From Bacillus sp. (in: firmicutes) (GTDB taxonomy: Bacteria; Bacillota; Bacilli; Bacillales; Cytobacillaceae), in assembly GCA_003457145.1 (NCBI GenBank), contig DMSR01000427.1, positions 1-5,896 on the forward strand: a stretch of DNA of 5,896 nt, written 5' to 3'. The notes under the pieces are model-generated. The model saw only the letters and a list, made by a program, of their open reading frames with translations, had not been told where the DNA came from and searched no databases. Positions within the stretch are counted from its first letter, which is position 1, and each line of letters opens with the position of its first letter. The translations under genes were made by a program, and so were the position numbers. Below, one piece after another: positions 1-4,978 of this stretch.

Positions 1-1
1 G

Positions 2-355
<354 letters not shown>

Positions 356-369
356 GAGGTGTAAACGCC

Positions 370-1548
370 ATGAGGAAGCTCTCAGTGGTCGCTCTATCGC
401 TTGTCCTTCTGCTGACGGCCTGCGCGCCTAATTTTCAAAAGCAGGAAGAGGTCGTCCAGAAGAAGGATGATGAAACAAAAGAAAAGGCGATTATCCCGAA
501 ATATAAGATTTCGGACAAATATTACCGGTCCATCATGCCATTTGAGCCTGGGGAAGCCCGTGGCATGGTCGTCAATAATTTAAATACCCGTTATGACATT
601 ACCGAGTTTGAAACCGGCCTGATGCGGGTGGCGCAAAATTCTTTTTCCACTGATCAGTATGTGTTCAAGGAAGGACAATATCTTGACAGCAGGACAGTGG
701 GATTATGGTTGAATCGTCAATTCACCGAGGGCCAGTTAAAAGAACAGAAGATGAAAAAAGAGGATAACATTGGATTGAACCCTGTTCTCCCTGATAAAGG
801 CGATGTTAAGGAACTGAATGAGGAGAACCCAATTTACCTGGCGCATATTCTTGAGCACAACTACCTTGTCAAAGTGGATGGAGAAAAAGGGACATACCAG
901 CTTGGCGGCGTAGCAATCGGAATTGCATTGAACTCAGTCCATTATTACGTTAAAGAAGCATATGGAGCGGTTTATGAAAAGAACATCCCTCATTCCGTCC
1001 TTGAACGAGAAGGGAAAAAAATAGCCCAGGAAGTCGTCAGCAGGCTCAGAGGCATCGATGAGTTGAAAGACGTTCCCATCACCATCGGGTTGTTTGAACA
1101 GGAGAGCAGGGCATCCGTTGTCCCTGGGAATTTCTTTGCCTATGCAGAGGTCTCTCAGAATAGCAGCAATATTGGAAGCTGGAAGGATATGAAGGAAAAA
1201 TACGTCTTGTTCCCTTCTGATGAAGCACAAAAGGACCATCGAGATGATTTAACCTTCTTCCAGAACTTCAAACAGGATGTAGAAGAGTATTTTCCTAACT
1301 TTAACGGAGTAATTGGAAAGGGCTTTTATCTGGATGGTCAGCTGCAGGAGCTAAAGATTGACATCCCTATCCAATTTTACGGAAAAGCCGAAGGCATTGG
1401 ATTTACACAGTATGTAACGGGCCTAGTCATGGAGCATTTCCCCAACTACGTTTCCGTCCAAATTAACGTATCTTCTGTTATGGGACCGGAAGCGCTGATC
1501 GTACGGAAACCAGACCAGGATGAACCGTTCGTCCATATATATCAGTAG
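370..1548 (+). CDS. camS: CamS family lipoprotein (sex pheromone cAM373 precursor homolog, YerH-like)
   Basis: This 392-aa protein is exported and lipid-anchored. Residues 1-18 (MRKLSVVALSLVLLLTAC) form a short basic N-region, a hydrophobic core and a lipobox L15-T16-A17-C18, so signal peptidase II should cut before Cys18. A charged, lysine/glutamate-rich linker follows to about residue 45, then the globular CamS domain to the C-terminus, ending in the family-like PEALIVRKP and EPFVHIYQ. Length and position after ligA match B. subtilis yerH. In staphylococci and enterococci the signal peptide of this family is processed to a hydrophobic heptapeptide pheromone; the role of the mature protein is unclear. 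The start is supported by AAGAGGTG at 354-361, which overlaps the ligA stop, and by the signal peptide beginning directly at this methionine. The intergenic distance is 14 nt, and an intrinsic terminator follows 106 nt after the stop. Confidence 0.93.
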   Translation: MRKLSVVALSLVLLLTACAPNFQKQEEVVQKKDDETKEKAIIPKYKISDKYYRSIMPFEPGEARGMVVNNLNTRYDITEFETGLMRVAQNSFSTDQYVFKEGQYLDSRTVGLWLNRQFTEGQLKEQKMKKEDNIGLNPVLPDKGDVKELNEENPIYLAHILEHNYLVKVDGEKGTYQLGGVAIGIALNSVHYYVKEAYGAVYEKNIPHSVLEREGKKIAQEVVSRLRGIDELKDVPITIGLFEQESRASVVPGNFFAYAEVSQNSSNIGSWKDMKEKYVLFPSDEAQKDHRDDLTFFQNFKQDVEEYFPNFNGVIGKGFYLDGQLQELKIDIPIQFYGKAEGIGFTQYVTGLVMEHFPNYVSVQINVSSVMGPEALIVRKPDQDEPFVHIYQ

Positions 1549-1654
1549 TAAACCTTTTGCTGACACCATGACAACATCGATGTCTTTAGGGCTTGCCAAG
1601 CTTCTTTGAAGATATTGGACCAGAAAAGCAACAATCAATAGTTATACAACAACT

Positions 1655-1687
1655 AAGCAAAGGACCGATGTGTCCTTTGCTTTTTTT
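1655..1687 (+). terminator. Intrinsic terminator of the ligA-camS operon
   Basis: A perfect 11-bp stem (AAGCAAAGGAC pairing with GTCCTTTGCTT) closes a 6-nt loop (CGATGT). Seven T residues at 1681-1687 include the last two stem bases. It is 106 nt downstream of the camS stop, on the same strand, with no gene in between. The 3' UTR before it (1549-1654) shows nothing I recognise. Confidence 0.92.
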
Positions 1688-1747
1688 AAAAAGATTTTCC
1701 TGCATTTGTATGGTGAATATTTTAAATAAATATATTAGAAAAAAGCC

Positions 1748-1773
1748 AAAAAAAATCATCCTCAAGGGGATGA
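1748..1773 (-). terminator. Intrinsic terminator of the minus-strand 35-aa gene
   Basis: On the minus strand, TCATCC and GGATGA form a 6-bp stem (7 with a G-T pair) around CCTTGA, followed directly by eight T residues (plus-strand A run 1748-1755). On the plus strand the same hairpin lacks a T run, so it works only for leftward transcription. It lies about 50 nt past the stop of the small gene at 1826-1933 and is the nearest logical end for its transcript. The stem is short, so efficiency may be moderate. Confidence 0.7.
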
Positions 1774-1825
1774 CAAGGAAAAATTATTAAACTTTAAAGT
1801 TGAATTGATTAACAGTGGTAAAAAA

Positions 1826-1933
1826 CTATCGAGATTTTTTATCATTCGATTTTACCGCTTGAAGTTTCCCTTGTTTCTGTAGCTCTGCATCCCGTTTAAA
1901 AGCTTCCATTGCCTTGCTGTATAGCAAGCTCAT
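1826..1933 (-). CDS. Small basic protein of 35 aa, unknown function
   Basis: A 35-codon frame runs ATG (1933-1931) to TAG (1828-1826). The protein starts MSLLYSKAMEAFKRD and ends KSNDKKSR. It has seven Lys and two Arg against two Asp and two Glu, so it is clearly basic. It has no Cys, signal peptide or membrane segment. The first 25 or so residues, with Leu, Met, Ala and Phe spaced among charged ones, could form an amphipathic helix, followed by a polar tail. I do not recognise a family. The case for a real gene rests on context: AAGGAGGTG sits at ideal spacing (8 nt from AGGAGG to ATG), a leftward terminator follows at 1773-1748, and a weak sigma-A-like promoter lies at 2041-2013. It is convergent with camS and divergent from the acetyltransferase gene. 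A regulatory RNA with incidental coding is the main alternative. Confidence 0.72.
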   Translation of the reverse strand: MSLLYSKAMEAFKRDAELQKQGKLQAVKSNDKKSR

Positions 1934-1939
1934 TGTCTT

Positions 1940-1948
1940 CACCTCCTT
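1940..1948 (-). promoter_or_regulatory. Strong Shine-Dalgarno for the 35-aa gene
   Basis: The minus strand reads AAGGAGGTG, fully complementary to the 3' end of Bacillus 16S rRNA. From AGGAGG, 8 nt remain before the ATG. It is at least as strong as that of any gene in the window and is what singles this short frame out from chance ORFs. Confidence 0.8.
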
Positions 1949-2012
1949 ATTTAAGTATGTGTAACTATTTGTAGTCATTCCCGTTGTGGTTTTAGTTAAA
2001 ACGTAAATTTAA

Positions 2013-2041
2013 AATCTATGGGATAAGGGATTAATTACCAA
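2013..2041 (-). promoter_or_regulatory. Candidate sigma-A promoter for the 35-aa gene
   Basis: On the minus strand a -35-like TTGGTA (2041-2036) and a -10-like TAGATT (2018-2013) are 17 nt apart; each matches the consensus at four of six positions. This would give a 5' UTR of roughly 70-75 nt. It is a modest match found by eye. A sporulation sigma factor reading from CATACTT nearer the gene cannot be excluded. Confidence 0.28.
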
Positions 2042-2056
2042 TTGAATGCTGGATAG

Positions 2057-2182
2057 ACAGAGCTATTAGCTTTGACAGGACTGTTGGTGAATCCGGGAAT
2101 AGAGAGGTATATTTTTCTTGGTGCCAGGGATGAATCGGAAGGGATCTTCAGGGCCGAACTGAGGGGGATAAAATATAATTAA
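2057..2182 (+). pseudogene. Possible coding remnant (41 open codons, no start or SD)
   Basis: After an in-frame TAG at 2054-2056 the plus strand stays open for 41 codons to TAA at 2180-2182. The predicted peptide includes LLVNPGIERYIFLGARDESE followed by GIFRAELRG, which has a protein-like mix of residues and Bacillus-like codons. There is no credible start codon or ribosome binding site; the only possible starts are TTG codons without SD. It could be the tail of a decayed gene or a chance open stretch, since 41 codons is not improbable. The rest of 1949-2212 shows no other gene. It contains an isolated TTGACA (2072-2077) and an isolated TATAAT (2174-2179), neither with a partner at proper spacing. 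Confidence 0.2.
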
Positions 2183-2212
2183 GTACGCAAATATGGGGGA
2201 TAGTAAGCAGGT

Positions 2213-2701
2213 ATGTTAATCAGAGAGATGGATACTTCAGACATTGAAACTGTCAGATTGATCGCCGCGGATACTTGGAGGGATACGTATTCTTCAGTTA
2301 TTCCAGCAGATATACAAGAGAAGATTCTAGCAGAGGCTTATTCTGAGGAATTAATGGAACATAGATTTAAGTCCTCGATCACATTGGTAGCCGTATTTGA
2401 TGAGAAAATAGTCGGTTATGCTTTTTTATCTTGTGATAAATTGGGTAAGGACGTGTACCTTGAATCTTTATATGTACATCCTAATCACCAGGGAAAAGGC
2501 GCTGGAAAAAAACTCTTACTGGCAGGCCTTTCAATGTTTAGTGAGCCGATTACAGTTTCGTTAACCGTCTACAAAGGGAATCCGAATCTTTTATTTTATG
2601 AAAGTCTGGGTTTCAAGGAATCGAAGGAAACTAAGGGAGATTTTAAAGGGCATCCAGTAACTTTTATTTTGATGAAGAAGGATCTAAAGAGTCTCGAATG
2701 A
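2213..2701 (+). CDS. GNAT family N-acetyltransferase
   Basis: This 162-aa protein is a single GNAT (Gcn5-related) acetyltransferase domain, which moves an acetyl group from acetyl-CoA to an amine. The N-terminal IREMDTSDIETV with a following helix is the usual start of the fold. Motif A is at about residues 83-101: the beta-4 strand LESLYVHP, then the acetyl-CoA pyrophosphate loop Q93-G94-K95-G96-A97-G98. Motif B follows with LTVYKGNPNLLFYESLGF, in which Tyr129 is at the position of the general-acid tyrosine common in the family. Length is typical. The acceptor substrate cannot be predicted. The ATG is preceded by GGGGGA at 2195-2200, 12 nt upstream, a weaker signal than those of the neighbours. 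The gene is more AT-rich than the dehydrogenase gene downstream, stands alone, and has no clear terminator of its own. It is probably an accessory gene in an otherwise core region. Confidence 0.9.
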   Translation: MLIREMDTSDIETVRLIAADTWRDTYSSVIPADIQEKILAEAYSEELMEHRFKSSITLVAVFDEKIVGYAFLSCDKLGKDVYLESLYVHPNHQGKGAGKKLLLAGLSMFSEPITVSLTVYKGNPNLLFYESLGFKESKETKGDFKGHPVTFILMKKDLKSLE

Positions 2702-2805
2702 CTTTTCTCACTGAGCGGAAACTTTTGCTCGAGGGAAGGAAGAATCAGGAGAAATATCAATTTTTCAATTTTACCATAATGAAAATTAAGAAAATTCTCA
2801 ATCCA

Positions 2806-2819
2806 GTACTTGCTAGTAC
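2806..2819. repeat. Short palindrome upstream of the P5C dehydrogenase promoter
   Basis: GTACT-TGCT-AGTAC has perfect 5-bp arms around a 4-nt centre and ends 7 nt before the proposed -35 hexamer at 2827. That position suits an activator site, but no known operator is recognised. The rest of 2702-2826 is AT-rich with no gene and no convincing terminator for the acetyltransferase gene. Confidence 0.35.
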
Positions 2820-2826
2820 GTTGGCA

Positions 2827-2856
2827 TTGAACACTATAAGTCTCTCATGATAGAAT
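2827..2856 (+). promoter_or_regulatory. Sigma-A promoter of the P5C dehydrogenase gene
   Basis: A -35-like TTGAAC (2827-2832; TTGA conserved) and a -10-like TAGAAT (2851-2856; five of six) are separated by 18 nt, predicting transcription to start near 2863. TATAAG at 2835-2840 is a competing -10, but its best -35 partner is poor. The 5' UTR would be about 36 nt. Confidence 0.55.
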
Positions 2857-2865
2857 AGGTAGGGA

Positions 2866-2879
2866 TGTAAACGTTTTAA
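2866..2879 (+). promoter_or_regulatory. CcpA-type cre-like site
   Basis: TGTAAACGTTTTAA matches the Bacillus cre consensus TGWAANCGNTNWCA at 13 of 14 positions; only the C of the terminal CA is replaced by A. The central CG and both half-sites are intact. It lies just after the predicted transcription start and before the Shine-Dalgarno, where CcpA binding normally represses. This implies glucose repression of P5C dehydrogenase. The call rests on sequence alone. Confidence 0.6.
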
Positions 2880-2898
2880 TACATAGGAGGGGATAGGA

Positions 2899-4446
2899 AT
2901 GGTTCAGCCATACAAACACGAGCCTTTCACGGATTTTAAAGTTGAGGACAACCGTCAGGCATACTTAACGGGGTTAAAGACAGTAGAAGGCTACCTTGGC
3001 CAGGATTATGATTTGGTGATTGGCGGGGAACGCATCTCGACTGAAGATAAGATTGTATCTTACAACCCATCCAACAAAGTAGAAGTGATTGGACGAGTAT
3101 CAAAGGCAAACCGCGACTTAGCTGAAAAGGCTATGCAAGCTGCTGTTGAAGCGTTCAAGACTTGGAAGAAAGTGAAGCCTGAAACACGTGCGGATGTATT
3201 ATTCAAGGCCGCTGCGATCATTCGCCGCCGTAAGCATGAGTTCTCGGCACTTTTAACAAAAGAAGCAGGAAAGCCATGGAATGAAGCAGATGCTGACACA
3301 GCAGAAGCAATCGATTTCCTTGAGTTTTATGCTCGTCAAATGCTATTAATCAAAGACGGTGTACCAGTAGAAAGCCGTCCAAATGAATATAACCGTTATG
3401 ATTACATTCCTCTTGGAGTGGGTGTCATCATCTCTCCTTGGAACTTCCCATTAGCGATCATGGCTGGTACAACTGTAGCAGCGATCGTTACAGGTAATAC
3501 AGTTCTGTTAAAGCCAGCTTCAACTACACCTGTTGTTGCTGCTAAATTCGTAGAGGTTATGGAAGAGGCAGGTCTTCCTGCAGGCGTCCTTAACTTCGTT
3601 CCAGGAAGCGGCGCAGAAGTGGGCGACTACCTGGTAGATCACAAGGATACGCGTTTCATTAGCTTCACGGGTTCTCGTGATGTTGGATTGCGCATTTACG
3701 AGCGCGCTTCAAAATTGAACGAAGGCCAAATCTGGCTTAAACGTGTTGTTGCTGAGATGGGCGGCAAAGATACAATGGTTGTCGACAAGGACGCTGATCT
3801 TGAATTGGCTGCACAAGCCATCACTGCATCAGCATTCGGCTTCTCCGGACAGAAGTGTTCTGCATGTTCACGTGCTGTTATCGTTGAAGACGTATACGAC
3901 CAGGTTCTTAACCGCGTTGTTGAGCTTACAAACGAGCTTACACTTGAAGATCCGACAGATCAAAGCACATTCATGGGTCCTGTAAATGACCAGGGTGCAT
4001 TCGATAAAATCATGAGCTACATCGAAATCGGCAAGAAGGAAGGTCGTTTGATGACTGGAGGCGAAGGAGACAGCTCTAAGGGCTACTTCATCAAGCCAAC
4101 TGTTATCGCTGACCTTGATCCTAAAGCAGTGATCATGCAGGAAGAAATCTTCGGACCTGTTGTTGGTTTCACGAAAGCGAAGGATTTTGATCACGCACTT
4201 GAAATTGCCAATAACACTGAGTACGGCCTGACTGGAGCGGTTATCACCAGAAATCGTGAGAACATCCAAAAGGCACGCGAGGATTTCCATGTCGGAAACC
4301 TTTACTTCAATCGCGGCTGCACAGGCGCAATCGTTGGGTATCAGCCATTTGGCGGCTTCAATATGTCAGGAACAGATTCAAAAGCTGGCGGACCAGACTA
4401 TCTGCTTCTTCACATGCAAGCAAAGACGACTTCAGAAATGTACTAA
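2899..4446 (+). CDS. rocA: 1-pyrroline-5-carboxylate dehydrogenase (L-glutamate gamma-semialdehyde dehydrogenase)
   Basis: This 515-aa cytosolic aldehyde dehydrogenase oxidises glutamate semialdehyde, in equilibrium with 1-pyrroline-5-carboxylate, to L-glutamate with NAD+. It is the last step of proline and arginine breakdown. Length is exactly that expected of the Bacillus RocA/PruA type. Key ALDH residues are present: Asn182 in ISPWNFPLA (oxyanion), Lys205 in LLKPAS (cofactor), the FTGSR turn (256-260), general base Glu286 in AEMGGKD, and catalytic Cys320 in [18 protein letters not shown] (415-422) and the C-terminal [13 protein letters not shown] also fit the family. AGGAGG at 2885-2890, 8 nt before ATG, fixes the start. 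The gene has its own promoter, a cre-like site and a terminator, so it is probably monocistronic. Codon choice looks biased as in well-expressed genes. B. subtilis carries rocA in an arginine-catabolism operon and a paralog in the put operon, so which symbol applies here (rocA or pruA) is uncertain; the enzyme activity is not. Confidence 0.96.
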   Translation: MVQPYKHEPFTDFKVEDNRQAYLTGLKTVEGYLGQDYDLVIGGERISTEDKIVSYNPSNKVEVIGRVSKANRDLAEKAMQAAVEAFKTWKKVKPETRADVLFKAAAIIRRRKHEFSALLTKEAGKPWNEADADTAEAIDFLEFYARQMLLIKDGVPVESRPNEYNRYDYIPLGVGVIISPWNFPLAIMAGTTVAAIVTGNTVLLKPASTTPVVAAKFVEVMEEAGLPAGVLNFVPGSGAEVGDYLVDHKDTRFISFTGSRDVGLRIYERASKLNEGQIWLKRVVAEMGGKDTMVVDKDADLELAAQAITASAFGFSGQKCSACSRAVIVEDVYDQVLNRVVELTNELTLEDPTDQSTFMGPVNDQGAFDKIMSYIEIGKKEGRLMTGGEGDSSKGYFIKPTVIADLDPKAVIMQEEIFGPVVGFTKAKDFDHALEIANNTEYGLTGAVITRNRENIQKAREDFHVGNLYFNRGCTGAIVGYQPFGGFNMSGTDSKAGGPDYLLLHMQAKTTSEMY

Positions 4447-4458
4447 TACAGAAACCAG

Positions 4459-4490
4459 AATCCCCTTCTCTTTCGAGAAGGGGATTTTTT
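4459..4490 (+). terminator. Strong intrinsic terminator of the P5C dehydrogenase gene
   Basis: A perfect 12-bp stem (AATCCCCTTCTC with GAGAAGGGGATT) closes a TTTC tetraloop, with six T residues at 4485-4490. It starts 12 nt after the stop codon. It isolates the following intergenic region from read-through, so malate synthase needs its own promoter. Confidence 0.96.
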
Positions 4491-4500
4491 AAAAGATAAG

Positions 4501-4522
4501 AAAGTATAACTTTTTATACTTT
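4501..4522. repeat. AT-rich inverted repeat just after the terminator
   Basis: AAAGTATAA and TTATACTTT are perfect 9-bp arms around CTTT. There is no following T run, so it is not a typical terminator. A second, imperfect pairing of flanking bases (ATAAGAAAGT near 4496 with ACTTTTCTTAT near 4551) competes with it. Function unknown. Confidence 0.4.
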
Positions 4523-4611
4523 GAGTGTCATGCTGACCAAGGGGCTTGCACTTTTCTTATAGGTGGATATTTTTTCTGCTGAAATTTATTTTATTAAGAT
4601 AGCAAGTTAAC

Positions 4612-4845
4612 TGGATTGTCAAACCAGCCCTTCACCTCCAAGAAAACTCCCCTTAAGAGGAAAGCCCCGCTAGAATTGTTTAGGTACATCCCTTATCATT
4701 TTGGGCGATCGATTTTTCATGAAGAAGGCAATTATTCTCCCCCACACCCTAATATTCATTCGAAGGTTTATCGAATTCACTCGCTTTTACTTTTATAGGG
4801 TCAGCGGTCCGTGCTTCCATGGTCTGCTCATTTGATTTGTCTCAA
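4612..4845. other. Non-coding block of higher GC, possible decayed or repeated sequence
   Basis: This part of the long gap between the P5C dehydrogenase terminator and the malate synthase promoter is visibly richer in G and C than its flanks. No complete gene with a ribosome binding site is present. On the minus strand two overlapping frames stay open: 4841-4749 (ends VKASEFDKPSNEY) and 4780-4670 (contains RIIAFFMKNRSPKMIRDVPK). They are offset by a frame and follow one another, as a frameshifted relic would. A plus-strand frame from a TTG at 4616 is antisense to these and has no SD. I cannot tell a relic from chance. The neighbouring stretches 4523-4611 and 4846-4871 show nothing recognisable. 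Confidence 0.25.
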
Positions 4846-4871
4846 AATAGGACGTTTTTCTTAATTTAAAT

Positions 4872-4888
4872 AATTTTTCAGAAAAATT
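4872..4888. repeat. A/T palindrome upstream of the malate synthase promoter
   Basis: AATTTTT-CAG-AAAAATT has perfect 7-bp arms. It sits 11 nt before the -35 hexamer in a very A/T-rich stretch (4856-4890) that could serve as an UP element for RNA polymerase or as an operator. A second small dyad, GCAA-ATTTG-TTGC (4891-4903), overlaps the -35. Confidence 0.35.
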
Positions 4889-4899
4889 TAGCAAATTTG

Positions 4900-4927
4900 T
4901 TGCAATTTAAAAACACTGTTATATAAT
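4900..4927 (+). promoter_or_regulatory. Sigma-A promoter of malate synthase
   Basis: TTGCAA (4900-4905) and a perfect TATAAT (4922-4927) are 16 nt apart, preceded by A/T tracts. Transcription should start near 4934, giving a leader of about 45 nt before the ATG at 4979. The strong terminator upstream and the absence of any other promoter candidate support it. Confidence 0.68.
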
Positions 4928-4937
4928 ACGTATTATA
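4922..4937. promoter_or_regulatory. Perfect 16-bp palindrome on the -10: probable operator
   Basis: TATAATACGTATTATA is an uninterrupted perfect palindrome that includes the whole -10 hexamer and the likely start site. A dimeric repressor bound here would block RNA polymerase. The half-sites ATAA/TTAT recall the CcpC boxes of Bacillus citrate-cycle promoters (ATAA-N7-TTAT), but here the spacing is 6, so the regulator is not identified. Confidence 0.5.
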
Positions 4938-4958
4938 GTTATTGAAACTGTACTATAA
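4933..4958 (+). repeat. Inverted repeat in the malate synthase leader
   Basis: TTATAGT (4933-4939) and ACTATAA (4952-4958) can pair around a 12-nt loop, ending just before the Shine-Dalgarno at 4961. It could be a leader RNA hairpin or a second DNA half-site set. It shares bases with the palindrome at 4922-4937. The stem is weak and mostly A-T. Confidence 0.3.
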
Positions 4959-4978
4959 CAAAGGAGTGAGGGCAGCAG

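Noticed and set aside
1756..1773. Hairpin read as a second plus-strand terminator
   Set aside because: On the plus strand it is followed by CAAGGAAAAATT without a T run; the T run exists only on the minus strand.
1593..1790. Plus-strand open frame of 65 codons after camS
   Set aside because: It runs straight through the strong terminator at 1655-1687, has no ribosome binding site, and its predicted protein is a lysine-rich product of A/T runs.
1949..2212. Riboswitch or T-box in the gap before the acetyltransferase gene
   Set aside because: No T-box sequence, anti-terminator or known aptamer core could be matched, and there is no terminator before the gene.
2193..2219. Eight-codon leader peptide (MGDSKQVC) overlapping the acetyltransferase start
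   Set aside because: No Shine-Dalgarno precedes it, and the composition carries no sign of attenuation (no codon runs, no terminator hairpin after it).
2821..2836. Sigma-54 (SigL) promoter before P5C dehydrogenase, suggested by TTGGCAT
   Set aside because: The -24-like GG is present, but the required GC at -12 is absent (the bases there are CT), whereas a better sigma-A pair overlaps.
3060..4290. Open frames on both strands inside the P5C dehydrogenase gene
   Set aside because: They are by-products of the biased codon use of the real gene and show no domain or translation signals.
4616..4798. Plus-strand 60-codon frame in the gap before aceB
   Set aside because: It starts at a TTG without any Shine-Dalgarno, its product looks random, and it follows no promoter.
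4749..4820. Minus-strand 23-codon ORF beginning with ATG
   Set aside because: It has no ribosome binding site and no terminator, unlike the 35-codon gene at 1826-1933; kept only as part of the unexplained block.
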